From Ectocarpus siliculosus (Eukaryota; Sar; Phaeophyceae; Ectocarpales; Ectocarpaceae): 64,000 nucleotides of DNA. This document shows positions 12,472 to 24,955 of this stretch, in pieces. A program made the position numbers and the translations under genes. The stretch's first letter is position 1. Each line of letters starts with the position of its first letter. A model generated the notes under the pieces. That model did not search any database. It worked only from the letters and a program-made list of their open reading frames with translations, and was not told where the DNA came from. The stretch lies in assembly GCA_000310025.1 (NCBI GenBank), contig FN649742.1, forward strand, positions 2,278,151-2,342,150, written 5' to 3'.

Positions 12472-15400
12472 CTACCTGTCCTCCCCGCCTTGCTCATGCT
12501 CGGACGGACCCAGGCTGTTGTCGGAGTCTCGCCTTGACCGTGATCGGTACATGGGCGGCAGCAGATGATATGAAGGCACGGTCAGGGCTACCTCCGAAGC
12601 CCGTGCTGTCACTGCTGCAAGGGGTGGCAGTGTTTGTTGTGCTTGTCCCACGTGGTGTCTCATCTGGGCAGGAGAAATCGGGCGAGGGAAGAAGAGGACG
12701 CTCGGTTCGTCATCGATTATCGTGCGATGCAACAAGCAGCAAGAGGCGTCTGGCTTCCAGCCCCAGGTTATGCCCAGGTACTGCAGAGCAACCCTCAGGG
12801 CCCACCACTTTGCAAATCAAGCCAGACGGCGCATTAGTGCCAACGCAACTACCGGTGTCGTGACGAAAGCGTACATGAATCGAATATGGCGAGGACGGTC
12901 AAAAAGGCATCCAAACCATAAAATCTCACGTCGTTGGAGTTCCCTCGCATCTATCGCCTGGGCAGCGGCAACGTACACTCGGTACTTTAAAATGATCCAT
13001 TTCCAGGCCTGGACCAACTCACAGGGTCACCGGCCGGTTGCGATCTAACCCCACACAATGGCTTCGGAGGACATCTACAGAGCATACAATGACAGCATCA
13101 TCATCGTCTGGTGACCGACTAAGCTTCGGAACTAACGTACCAGAGCACCGCCCATCAACAAGGACTTCAGTGGGCGAACGTTGGCATTGGACGCGAAAAC
13201 AATACATCTTTCCCCTATCCGTACAAGCTCGCTCTACCATCGGCGACCCCCCTACGCCCTTGCCTCATCTAGAGTACCGCATCTACAAACGCGCTTCCGA
13301 GTACATGCAAAGCACATGGGTTAGACTAATTCTGTTCTCTCCAGCTCCGACGCGGGGTGAGAGCGGGTCGATATTACTATTGCAATCACGCGCCCACCTG
13401 GTTGTGCTCGTTGTTCTCCTCCGGGTACTGCTCTGCGGGACAGGGCCACCTCGAGTGCGGGAACGCCACATGGCCCTGCCACTCCTGCCGGCGCTGCTGG
13501 TCGGTATGAAAACGCGGCGCGCTGCTACCGTCCAGCTGTTCGCTATGCGCGTACGCGCCGAGGCATCGTTGGCCAGTGTCACCACCACCCCCTACTCCTG
13601 CGCCCCACCGCCCGAAACCGCCATGCACGGAGCTAGACCTGTCGCTACCGCCGCGGCCGTCGTCTCCGCGCATGCTCTGGTGCTGCTGCACCGAGAGCTC
13701 GCCGGGTTGTTTGGTCCCGGTTATGCCAGAAAGTAGCGACAGGACGTCGTCGAGCTTGCCGTTCGCCATCTCCAGGTCGACGCGCATCGAACCTACCTCC
13801 ACCGCGAGGGTGTTGAGGATGTCTGACTTTCGTAAATCGTCTGAAGAAAGCAGCGGTGGGCCCAAAGAAAGGCACGCGGGGCCATGAGACAAGGTGGAAG
13901 GCGAACAGAGTGGCGGGGATCGTCGGAAACGATGGGTGATGTGCGTGACCGAGCAGTGATACATACCACCAAAGAACGATCTGTATCTGATGAGAGCAGT
14001 TCTACAGGGAAAAAACAGGGTAGTATCAACGCTCCTCTTGTGAACTGCGTGCTGACCGAATAAACGACTGTACCCCGGAGAGCCTGCTATGGCTTTCTAT
14101 GCTTGTTTTTCAAGCGTACAGCCAAACCGCACCGGCCTCACCCATGCTCAGACGGTAGACGAATCTCAGATATTTTTTGTCCGGGGTTGACCTCACGGCC
14201 TCGCAGTCATCATAGTAGTTTCGGAGAGAAAGTCGTTAGAACTTGGGGGCCAACCCATCACGCCATCTTCATCTGGCTTTGCCGTTTCAGTGTTGGTGTG
14301 TAACCGGTACTTTCGTTTGACTTCCTGCTGTTGATCGTTCTTGCTCTACCCACCGGAGTCAGCAACTCGTACGAACTACCTCCTCGTCGATAGCATTCTC
14401 GGTTGCCACGGCGGTGTAACAAAGACACGTACGTGTGGATACAGGCCAGACCAGATCAGGTGCTGACGTACGAACTTGACGCTTTACATCCTTCTTCAAA
14501 GTGTGCGGGCGTGGACAAAAACTCGCACTGTGATACCCGGCCAACAACCCTCGTCTAACGCCTACCGTGAACGTGCGCGCACCCCCCACCGACACCGACT
14601 ATCAACGTTCGATTTTCTCCGTAGCCAAGAGGGCGGGAAAAACCACCGATACCGATCCGTGGAACCTGTCGGAAGAGACATTTCTAACACCGCCGAACCC
14701 GGCGTTGGCTTGCTTGTGGCAGGTGGAACACTCGAGCTATGAAGGTCGGTCGGTCGGGCCGGCGGGCGGGCGATCACTTCGAACCTTTTACGGTGTAAGA
14801 GTAGATGTCGGTTGCTCCGCACAAGGGGATATTAATCAATCGTCAAGCCTCGCGTGAAAAGAAGTCGAGGGGTTCGTGCGTTCGTGGTGTTTCCGTTCCG
14901 TTGAGCTCGAACTCTTCATTTTCATTTCTAAAAAATACACGTATGCATGCAATCAAAACTTTTCGAGAAACAACCACAGCAGCTGTCGAAATAACGAAAT
15001 AACGGATGAATGTGTCGTCACACCTTGTTTGCGTTTCAGATGCCCGCCGTCTTTCTGCCGCTTGATGCTAACCAGGAGATCCCTACGACCCTGGCGGAAC
15101 TGAGGGTGCATGAACTCCTCCCAGGAATCAGAGCTCTCCGAGCGCGATGCCCCTCCCTTGACCTTCTTGAAGCCTTCGCGATGGATGCGAAAAGAGGGAA
15201 AATTGAAGGAAAACATTTTGAGTTAAAAGATCCGACTTCCTGCCGCAAGGGGGCACGGGCAGCGCGGCGGAGCGTCTCGCATGCGAGCCACCTCTCTCCC
15301 TCTACGTACCGCAACCGCCAAACCCTGCAACAAGGAGCGTGAACCACACGTAGTAAGTATGCCGCACGACACGCCAGGACGCTTCTTCCCTCAGGTCCTT

Positions 15401-18400
15401 TTCGACCTCGAATTCGTAGAGGACAACTCACCGTAGAAGTTGAGCTGCCGGACGAAGGAGAGGAAATTCTTGTGGTTGTAGTACGATGGCAGGAGCCCCT
15501 CGAACGCCAGAACCTGGAAACGGCAAGACACACGACGGCGAGGAAGCTTGACACTCTGTAGGACGGATGGGAGTTCTTACGCATATTTTTTGTGAAGGCT
15601 GTTGACCTTGTCGAGGGACGAACCGACGAACAACCACACACCATCGCCGCTAGCACGGCTGTTGACTCAAAACACGGGTAAAATCGGAGGGCGAAATCCG
15701 TGCTTTCGCTCACATGGTGTAACTTTTTTCGGCCCATACACATCCCATAGCAATTACACCAGCCTTCGAAGAAACGTCTCGTTGCGACGCGGCCATCATG
15801 GACTTGGCACGCTGTGGTGGCGATAGGTATGCCATCTGGTGGATTTCGTGTGTGGGGGGGTTTACAGTATTTTGTTTTCGTCCTGGAAAGGTGTTCCCGT
15901 CTGTTGGGTATGTTGGCTTGTGACCACGGAAGAAGAAGGCGTCCGTCCGCGTCAGTTGGATCAGTACGGGTAAGAGGAGGTGCTGACCGGAGACCGGAAC
16001 GGTCTTTAAAGACAACCACAACAGCAACAACCACAACAATACACCTGCCTTGGTGGGCGCAAGATCGCAGGAAGAGGTTATTTTTTTTAATGCATCGCTA
16101 ACAACGGGGTCCTGGGTCCAGGGTTCATCTCGTGTGTTGGTCTCTCAGCACGTGCTGACGCCTTCGATTCCTTTGCTATCACGAACGGTTCGATGGTTCA
16201 TGGCTTGTTGGGGGGAAGCGTTCTCTACGCAGAGAGAACATTCCTCGGCGGGGGTGCTCTTCGATCGTCAAATTTTACCCCTACGCTGCTGGTCCTCGAC
16301 TGTTCGACCTCTCCATGCGAAGCTTGCGAGATTCTGTGGTGGCGCGGTGAAACTTTTAAACCCTTTACACCCCCCGCAAGTTGAGCGTGGTCAGAACATG
16401 TGTGCGAGGTGGTACGTTGGGCACCGCCTCGAGCCTCAAACATAATTCGTGCTCACCCCAATATGTTGAGACCGCTCGGCAACGTAATGACCCACAACAA
16501 ACACAAGAGGTATCTATACGCCCTCGGCCGCCAAAATTGGGCACAGTTGGAGTCTCGAATCGACACGTCGTGCAAGTTGTCCAAAACAGGTGTGTGTGGG
16601 AGAACGTTGCGGTGAAGGTTGGAGGTTGAAAGGAGTGCACAACGAAACTCTCTTCTGATCCACAGGCGTTCGTTCTTCGATGTTCACCATCCTGTCCATC
16701 GTCATGACGCACGCGCCTTCAAGGTAAAAATGGACCAGACCAAAGGAAGAAATTCCGGAAGAGACGACGGTACTATGTATCTACGTTACATTTACGTTGC
16801 ATCTGCGCTTGGAAACAACTCCAGCTTATGAACGAAATGTGTGGTTAACTGAAATAGTTCCTTGCTCCACTTTTATAGGAAACCAACCCTGTTCGCATCG
16901 GGGGTGTTCCGATGGCGCATTGCACGGTTTACGGGGGGGAGGGTGCGGAAGGATCGTGAGAGTTTGTTCCCGCCGCCTCCCGCCTCCGCTGCTTTCGATA
17001 TGCGTGTGTGTATCCACCGCCCACGCCCGCCAGGGTGCTCTAGACGATTGTCTACGGGATTGCGTGGTTTGCGTTTTCCTGGTGGTGGGCGAACACGTGT
17101 TGATGGAAGGAAAGATCATTTGTTTCTCCCACCAGTCGTGATAGCACCTAAACTGGACGGCCGCTGTGGGCCTCTCCGCGGGTCCCAAAGATAGCACTGC
17201 AACACTTCCAATTTACAAAATACACCTCCCGAAACGTATTCGCACCCAAGGGAACCAAGGGAACGCAAGCCATGCATCCAGTCATTTTGTGGGACTAAAA
17301 ACACACCTCATATACTCATACAGGGAAACAGAGAACGCGTGCTCAGCCTTGCAATCTATGCACATGTCCTGCTCAAGGCCCAGGCGGCTCTTTGTCCCTT
17401 CAGCCTTGAAGTCCGTCCGTCAGTTGGCTGTGAATGTTGAACAAACATCAAATCTTCTCGGTGTTCGTTCCCTCTGATACGTACGTAATGAAGTAGGCCG
17501 TGGCCAAGACAGAAAGAAGCCGGTTAAACTATTTAACGCCCTATGCATATAATACCCCAAAGCCACACACGCCAGCTAAACAGGTCGTCGTTGGGCGGAT
17601 AAATTCGGAGATTGGTTGCGGTTCCGGCGTAGGTGCTATGCTACATGGAAGGTTTGCCGTTGGGTGGATGAGTTGGAGGTTCTACATAGAGGTTGTCGGC
17701 GCTGATCGAACAAATTTGATGTGCTGTAGGTCGGTGTTGGCAATTCAATGTGGGTGGGTGCTACATACAATTAGGTCGTTGGTGATGCTTCGAGCAGGCT
17801 TGTACCATACGTCGCTGTTAGGTGGTAAACGGTCTGCGTGTGCAGCAGGCAGTCAGGCAGGTCTATATGAGGCGGGACGGACCGTCAAACTTGGGGGCGC
17901 GCGCCATCTCGTGCTTGCATCCCCGTGGCTGCATTGAGATTTTTCGTTGTTGTACAGACGCATGCAAACAGAGAAATACTACCCGTTCGAGATAAAATCC
18001 TACATCCCCTATCAACATACTGTAAACGGCGGATGGGTGAGTAGCAAAGACTTTCATTGAGCCAATGTATTTATCCCGCCGGTGGTGCATCGGGCGGCAC
18101 CGAAAGAGTCAAGGTGGCTCACAGAATTCCCCGCGTGAGAGTAGGCGAGGGACAGACAGCGTAAACCAGAACAGGCAAACTAGAATTTTGCGCCCCAGAC
18201 GTTTCCTACGCGAATTCTCAAGACGAGAATGACATAACATTCGTAATTGGCATGTAGATGAGTATTTTAGTCTGTGGGACCTTTGCACGATCCTAGTATG
18301 CATGGGTGCGTTTGGTGCCGACTACGGAGGTTCCGTTCCACAGTCAAGACCAGGGGGAAATGGGTCCAAAACGCGTGACTTGCTCCCAAAGTTTTCGCGA

Positions 18401-21400
18401 GTTACCCGCCCGCCGCACATGAATCTCTAATCTCTCCGAACGCGGCGGGAGATGGCCGGGAAACTCTTCGACTTCTAACTACGTAAAATATCTTGCTCTT
18501 TTGGTTAGGGAATGCGTACTCCGTTGTTCCGCGTGGTTACCACTGCAGAAGCAAGCAATAGGGCCTATTATTCCTAGTATTATTTTTTTCGTCCTGGAAA
18601 GGTGTTCCCGTCTTCTTGGGTATGTTGGCTTGTAACCAGTAAGGAAGAAGGCGTCCGTCCGCGTCAGTTGGATCAGTACGGGTAAGAGGAGGTGCTGAGC
18701 GGAGACCGGAGCGGTCTTTAAAGACAACAACAATAGCAACAACCACAACAATACACCTGCCTCGGTGGGCGCAAGATCGCAGGAAGACGGTTTTGTTTTT
18801 ATGCCTCGCTAACAACGGGGTCCTGGGTCCAGGGTTCATCTCGTGGGCTACTGACGCCTTCGGTTCCTTTGCTATCACGAACGGTTCGATTGCTCATGGC
18901 TTGTTGGGGGGTAGCGTTCTCTACTCAGAGAGAACATTCCTCGGCGGGGGGGCTCTTCGATCGTCAATTTGTATCCCTACGCTGCTGGTCCTCGACTGTT
19001 CAACCTCTACATGCGGAGCTTGCGAGAGCCTGTGGTGGCGCGGTGAAACTTAAAACCTTTTACACCCCCCGCAAGTTGAGTGTGGTCGTTCGGCACCGCC
19101 TCGAGCCTCAAACATAATTCGTGCTCACCCCACCCCACCAATATGTTGAGACCGCTCGGCAACGTAATGATCCACAACAAAGCAAGAGGTATCTATATGC
19201 CCTCGGCCGCCAAAATTGGGCACAGTTGAAGTCTCGAATCGACACGTCGTGCAAGTTGTCCAAAACAGGTGTGTGTAGGAGAACGTTGCAAGTGAAGGTT
19301 GGAGGTTGAAAGGAGTGTATCTACACACGCAAAACGACGATAGATGTCACCATCCCGTTCATCGTCATGACGCACACGCCTTCAAGGTAGAAACGGACCA
19401 CACCAAACGACGAAAATCCGGCGGGAGACGACGGTACTATGTATCTACGTTACACTTGCGTTGAATCTGCGCTTGGAAACAACTCCAGCTTGTGAACGAA
19501 ATGTGTGGTTAACTGAAATAGTTCCTTGCTCCACTTTTATAGGAAACCAACCCTGTTCGCATCGGGGGTGTTCCGATGGGATGGCCCATTGCACGGTTTA
19601 CGCGGGGGAGGGTGCGGAAGGATCGTGAGAGTTTGTTCCCCTCGCCTCCCGCCTCCGCTGCTTTCGATATGCGGGAATGTGCGTGTGTGTATCCACCGCC
19701 CACGCCCACCAGGGTGGCTCTAGACGATTGTCTTCCGGATTGCGTGGTTTGCGTTTTCCTGGTGGTGGGCGAACACGTGTTGATGGAAGGAAAGATCATT
19801 TGTTTCTCCCACCAGCCGTGATAGCACCTAAACTGGACGGCCGCTGTGGGCCTTTCCGCGGGTCCCAAAGATAGCACTGCAACACTTCCAATTTAGTACA
19901 AAATACACCTCACCTCCCGAAACATATAGGCACCCAAGGGAACCAAGGGAACGCAAGTAAGGCATGCACCCAGTCGTTTTGTGGGACTGAAAACACACCT
20001 TACACAGGGAAACAGAAAACGCGTGCTCAGCCTTGCAATCTATGCACATGTCCTGCTCAAGGCCCAGGCGGCTCTTTGTCCCTTCAGCCTTGAAGTCCGT
20101 CCGTCAGTTGGCTGAACGTTGAGCAAACATCAAATCTTCTCGGTGTTCGCTCCCTCTGATACGTACGTACTGAAGTAGGCAGTGGCCAAGGACAGAAAAA
20201 GGCCGGTTAAACTATTTAACGCCCTATGCATACAATACCCCAAAGCCACACACGCCAGCTAAACAGGTCGTCGTTGGGCGGATAAATTCCAAGGTTGGTT
20301 GCGGTTCTGGCGTAGGTGCTATGCTACATGGAAGGTTTGCCGTTGGGTGGATGAGTTGGAGGTTCTACATAGAGGTTGTCGGCGCTGATCGAATGAATTT
20401 ATAAATTTGCTGTGCTGTAGGTCGGTGCTGGCAACGTGGGTGGGTGCTACATACAATTAGGTCGTTGGTGATGCTTCGAGTAGGCTTGTACCATGGTACG
20501 TCGCTGTTATAGGTGGTAAACGGTCTTTGTGTAGGCAGCCAGGCAGGTCTATGCAAGGGGGGGCGGACCGTCAAACTCGGGGCCGAGCGCCATCTCGTGC
20601 TTGCATCCCCGTGGGTGCATGAAGAGTTTTCTGTTTACAAGCAGAAAATATGCATGCAAACAGCGGAGAAAGACTGTATTGTAGCCGTTCGAGATAAACT
20701 CCTCCATGCCCTACATGTCCTACACAGTATCTACATCCATAACCGAGCGCGAGACCCGGCCGATGGGTGAGTAACAAAGACTTTCATTGAGTCGATGTAT
20801 TTATCCCGCCGGTGGAGTATCGGGCTGCACCGAAAGAGTCAAGGTGGCTCGCAGAATTCCCTGCTTGAGAGTAGGAGCGAGGGACAGACAGCGCAAACCA
20901 GCACAGGGTATTTTTCGCCCCAGACGTACCCTACGCGAATTCTCAAGACGAGAAGAATGATATAACATTCGTAATTGGCATGTAGATGAGTATTTTAGTC
21001 TGCCGGACCTTTGCACGATCCTAGTATGCATAGGTGCGTTTGGTGGAGACTACGGGGATTCTGCTCTACGGTCAAGAAAAGCAGGGAAAGCGTCAAAAAC
21101 GCGTGACTTGCTCCCAAAGTTTTCGCGAGCTACCCGCCCGCCGCACATGAAATCTCCTCTCTCCGAACGCGGCGGGAGATGGCCGGGAAACTCTTCGACT
21201 TCTAACTACCTAAATATATTGCTCTTTTGGTTAGGGAATGCGTACTCCGTTGTTCCGCGTGGTTACCACTGCAGAAGCAAACAATAGAAGTGGGCCTATT
21301 ATTCCTAGTATATAGGATTATTTTTTTCGTCCGAGAAAGGTGTGGCCGTCTGTTGGGTATGTTGGCTTGTGACCACGGAAGAAGAAGGCGCCCGTCCGCG

Positions 21401-24400
21401 TCAGTTGGACTGTTATAGTACGGGTAAGAGGAGGTGCTGAGCGGAGACCGGAACGGTCTTTAATGTGACCACCACAACAACAACAACAACAACCACCACC
21501 ACAATACACCTGCCTCGGTGGGCGCAAGATCACAGGAAGATGTTCTTTTTTTAATGCGTCGCTAACAACGGGGTCCTGGGTCCAGAGTTCACCTCGTGTG
21601 TTGGTCTCTCAGCACGTACTGACGCCTTCGGTTCCTTTGCGATCACGAACGGTTCGATGGTTCATGGCTTGTTGGGGGGAAGCGTTCTCTACTCAGAGAG
21701 AACAGCCCTCGGCGGGGGGGCTCTTCCCTCGGCGGGGGGGCTCTTCGATCGTCAATTTGTATCCCTACGCTGCTGGTCCTCGACTGTTCAACCTCTATAC
21801 GCGGAGCTTGCGAGAGCCTGTGGTGGCGCGGTGAAACTTAAAACCTTTTACACCCCCCGCAAGTTGAGTGTGGTCGTTCGGCACCGCCTCGAGCCTCAAA
21901 CATAATTCGTGCTCACCCCACCCCACCAAATATGTTGAGACCGCTCGGCAACGTAATGACCCACAACAAAGCAAGAGGTATCTATATGCCCTCGGCCGCC
22001 AAAATTGGGCACAGTTGAAGTCTCGAATCGACACGTCGTGCAAGTTGTCCAAAACAGGTGTGTGTGGGAGAACGTTGCGGTGAAGGTTGGAGGTTGAAAG
22101 CAGTATAAAAAAACGACGATGGTACTCTGGTTGTACAGGATGACCCGCACCCATCGAGCCGCAAGGCATCCCTTGGCCACGCATCTGAGAGTACAACGCA
22201 CACAACGCCGAGCCTTACGTGCGCTGGCACGCTCTCTCAATCAATTAGCTGTTCTGGACCGAAACGGCGAAGCAGAAACAACAGTTGTGTACAACGAAAC
22301 TCTCTTCTGATCCACAGGCGTTCGTTCTTCGATGTCACCATCCCGTTCATCGTCATGACGCACGCGCCTTCAAGGTAGAAACGGACCACACCAGCGACGA
22401 AAATCCGGCGGGAGACGACGGTACTATGTATCTACGTTACATTTACGTCGCATCTACGCTTGGAAACAACTCCAGCATGTGAACGAAATGTGTGGTTAAC
22501 TGAAATAGTTCCTTGCTCCACTTTTATAGGAAACCAACCCTGTTCGCATCGGGGGTGTTCCGATGGCGAATTGCACCGTCTACGCGGGGGAGGGTGCGGA
22601 AGGATCGTGAGAGTTTGTTCCCCTCGCCTCCCGCCTCCGCTGCTTTCGATATGCGGGAATGTGCGTGTGTGTATCCACCGCCCACGCCCACCAGGGTGGC
22701 TCTAGACGATTGTCTTCCGGATTGCGTGGTTTGCGTTTTCCTGGTGGTGGGCGAACACGTGTTGATGGAAGGAAAGATCATTTGTTTCTCCCACCAGTCG
22801 TGATAGCACCTAAACTGGACGGCCGCTGTGGGCCTTTCCGCGGGTCCCAAAGATAGCACTGCAACACTTCCAATTTAGTACAAAATACACCTCACCTCCC
22901 GAAACATATAGGCACCCAAGGGAACCAAGGGAACGCAAGTAAGGCATGCACCCAGTCGTTTTGTGGGACTGAAAACACACCTTACACAGGGAAACAGAGA
23001 ACGCGTGCTCAGCCTTGCAATCTATGCACATGTCCTGCTCAAGGCCCAGGCGGCTCTTTGTCCCTTCAGCCTTGAAGTCCGTCCGTCAGTTGGCTGAACG
23101 TTGAGCAAACATCAAATCTTCCCGGTGTTCGCTCCCTCTGATACGTACGTACTGAAGTAGGCAGTGGCCAAGGACAGAAAGAAGCCGGTTAAACTATTTA
23201 GCGCCCTATGCATACAATACCCCAAAGCCACACACGCCAGCTAAACAGGTCGTCGTTGGGCGGATAAATTCGAAGATTGGTTGCGGTTCTGGCGTAGGTG
23301 CTATGCTACATGGAAGGTTTGCCGTTGGGTGGATGAGTTGGAGGTTCTACATAGAGGTTGTCGGCGCTGATCGAATGAATTTATAAATTTGCTGTGCTGT
23401 AGGTCGGTGCTGGCAACGTGGGTGGGTGCTACATACAATTAGGTCGTTGGTGATGCTTCGAGTAAGCTTGTACCATACGTCGCTGTTATAGGTGGTAAAC
23501 GGTCTTTGTGTAGGCAGTCAGGCAGGTCTACGCAAGGCGGGACGGACCGTCAAACTCGGGGCCGAGCGCCATCTCGTGCTTGCATCCCCGTGGGTGCATG
23601 GAGAGTTTTCTGTTTTATTTATTTTTTTCTTAATGTGACACAACGAATGAATCCATCTCTATCATAGAAGAGAGTCAGAGACAGATTTTTGCCCCCCCAG
23701 ACGCTGTCGGCTCGAATTCTCAAGGCGAGCAGAATAATACAACATTCGTGTTGGGATGCACAAGAAGTTTCACACGATGAGAATTTTAGTCCTTCAGACT
23801 ATTGCAGGATCCCAAGTAGGTCTTCTTGTAGGCATAGGTAGGTTCTGGTGCAGACTATTTGTACGGAGGTTCAGGACTGTCGTCAAGAACAGGGAGGAAT
23901 ACGCCAAAAACGGGTGATTTGCTGTGGCTTTTCGCGAGTAACCCGCCCGCCGCACATGAAATCCCCGCCCGCGGCACATGAAATCTCCTCGATCTCAACT
24001 CAGCTGGAGATGGCCGCGGGAAACTCTTCGGCATCTATCTGAATGCATACAAGCAACTAATAATTAATGTTGCTCTTTTCGATAGGCCATGTGTATTCCG
24101 TTGTTCCGCGTGTGGCTACCACATCAGGGAACTCAACCAAGCGAGTAACCAACAGTGAGCTTTGTTTACCCTACTCAAGTTTTCAGATGGGTGCACGTTT
24201 TGCCCCTGAAAAGGGCAATAATAGTCCAGTTGTGTGTGCATACGCTCTTGGTTCATCATGTGCATCAATCAACGTAGACCTTGCAGGCAACGAAACAAAA
24301 CTGGTCATATGATTTACTTGTACTGCTTGTGATTTCTGCCGTGTTTTTTATGGGCCATCTCCTCTTCTGATGTAATATTGCCAGTGTTGTACAAGTACGC

Positions 24401-24955
24401 ATAGTGTCGTCACTCGTAAAGGCACTGGGGACACCTGGTTGGTACGTTCGGCATGCCTTTCTACACTCCACAGCATGGAGCCACAAACCACACAGAAGAA
24501 GAGGAATAACGACACGCACAAGAAGTACTGAGCAGAGAGAACGGAACGGTTTTTTAATGTGAAGGCAACAACAACAACAACAACAACAACAAACACCCAC
24601 CCGCCAAAGTTGTGTACTTGTTGTGCCCTCCTTCCCGTCAACAGGGGAGTACCAAAGTTCAACAACAGGTGGGTGTAAGGCAGGCAATAGTAGTTGTGCA
24701 TGCATGCGCGCGTCAAGCACGATTACGTGGTGGAATATCATACAACAACCTCTCTCATGTGGACGTGCCTCTCTTCTTTTCTTTGCCCACCTGTTTGATG
24801 ATGAACGAATCCCCCCCAGCCGACCATGACACGATGTCGTCCGATGTGTTATCGATCAATCTGAACGTCCGCTCCAGAAACACAGGGATTTTGCTGTTGA
24901 AAGGCTCAATCTCGGGCGAAGCCTCCCAAGCAGCGGCGCAACTCCCCCCTTCCAT
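12472..24955 (-). CDS. Heat shock transcription factor HSF-A, five exons
   Basis: A nuclear DNA-binding factor of the HSF family, which binds inverted nGAAn repeats. Exons by my reading are 24955-24791, 15513-15432, 15173-15024, 13840-13398 and 12663-12472. All introns are GT-AG with agreeing phases, giving about 288 residues. Exon 1 starts the winged-helix domain (IPVFLERTFRLIDN...IVSWSAGGDSFIIKQ). Exon 2 carries the recognition part (YYNHKNFLSFVRQLNFYG). Exon 3 ends it (FKKV...WEEFMHPQFRQGRRDLLVSIKRQ). Exon 4 begins with a short heptad-like segment (SDILNTLAVEVGSMRVDLEMANGKLDDVLSLL), probably the oligomerisation helix, then Gly/Ser/Gln-rich sequence. Intron 1 is about 9.3 kb and holds the 2.7-kb tandem array. 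The last exon reads to a stop at 12472, but downstream frames still resemble the end of HSF-B (SQERQELS against SQPQELS). The true C terminus may therefore be longer, or damaged near the low-quality gap. ATG at 24955 has purine-rich context (GCCATGG). Confidence 0.85.
15877..23612. repeat. 2.7-kb tandem array, three units, inside HSF-A intron 1
   Basis: Three head-to-tail units begin at about 15877, 18588 and 21325 (spacing about 2711 and 2737 bp), each opening with TTCGTCC..GAAAGGTGT. They are nearly identical over long stretches, such as the segment ending in CTTGAAGTCCGTCCGTCAGT. Differences are small indels: unit 3 carries an extra piece of about 170 bp near 22.1-22.27 kb and a short local duplication of CCTCGGCGGGG near 21.71-21.74 kb, and unit 2 lacks a piece at about 19.31 kb. 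I recognise no transposase, RT or RNA gene in the unit. High identity implies recent amplification or ongoing homogenisation. A diverged fourth relative follows on the right. Confidence 0.85.
23613..24660. repeat. Diverged remnant of the 2.7-kb unit
   Basis: After a short segment shared with 27716-27790 (CTTAATGTGACACAACGAA and ATCTCTATCATAGAA), the sequence resumes as a diverged tail of the unit (GCGAGCAGAATAATACAACA). At 24066 it restarts with GCTCTTTTCGATAGGCCATG against GCTCTTTTGGTTAGGGAATG in the units. It ends with GAGCAGAGAGAACGGAACGG and an AAC microsatellite (about 24563-24592). It looks like the older copy from which the three neighbours were amplified. Confidence 0.6.

Noticed and set aside
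15877-23612. Protein-coding gene repeated in each 2.7-kb unit
   Set aside because: Frames differ between units through small indels and none exceeds about 140 codons or has a motif; the array is intronic.
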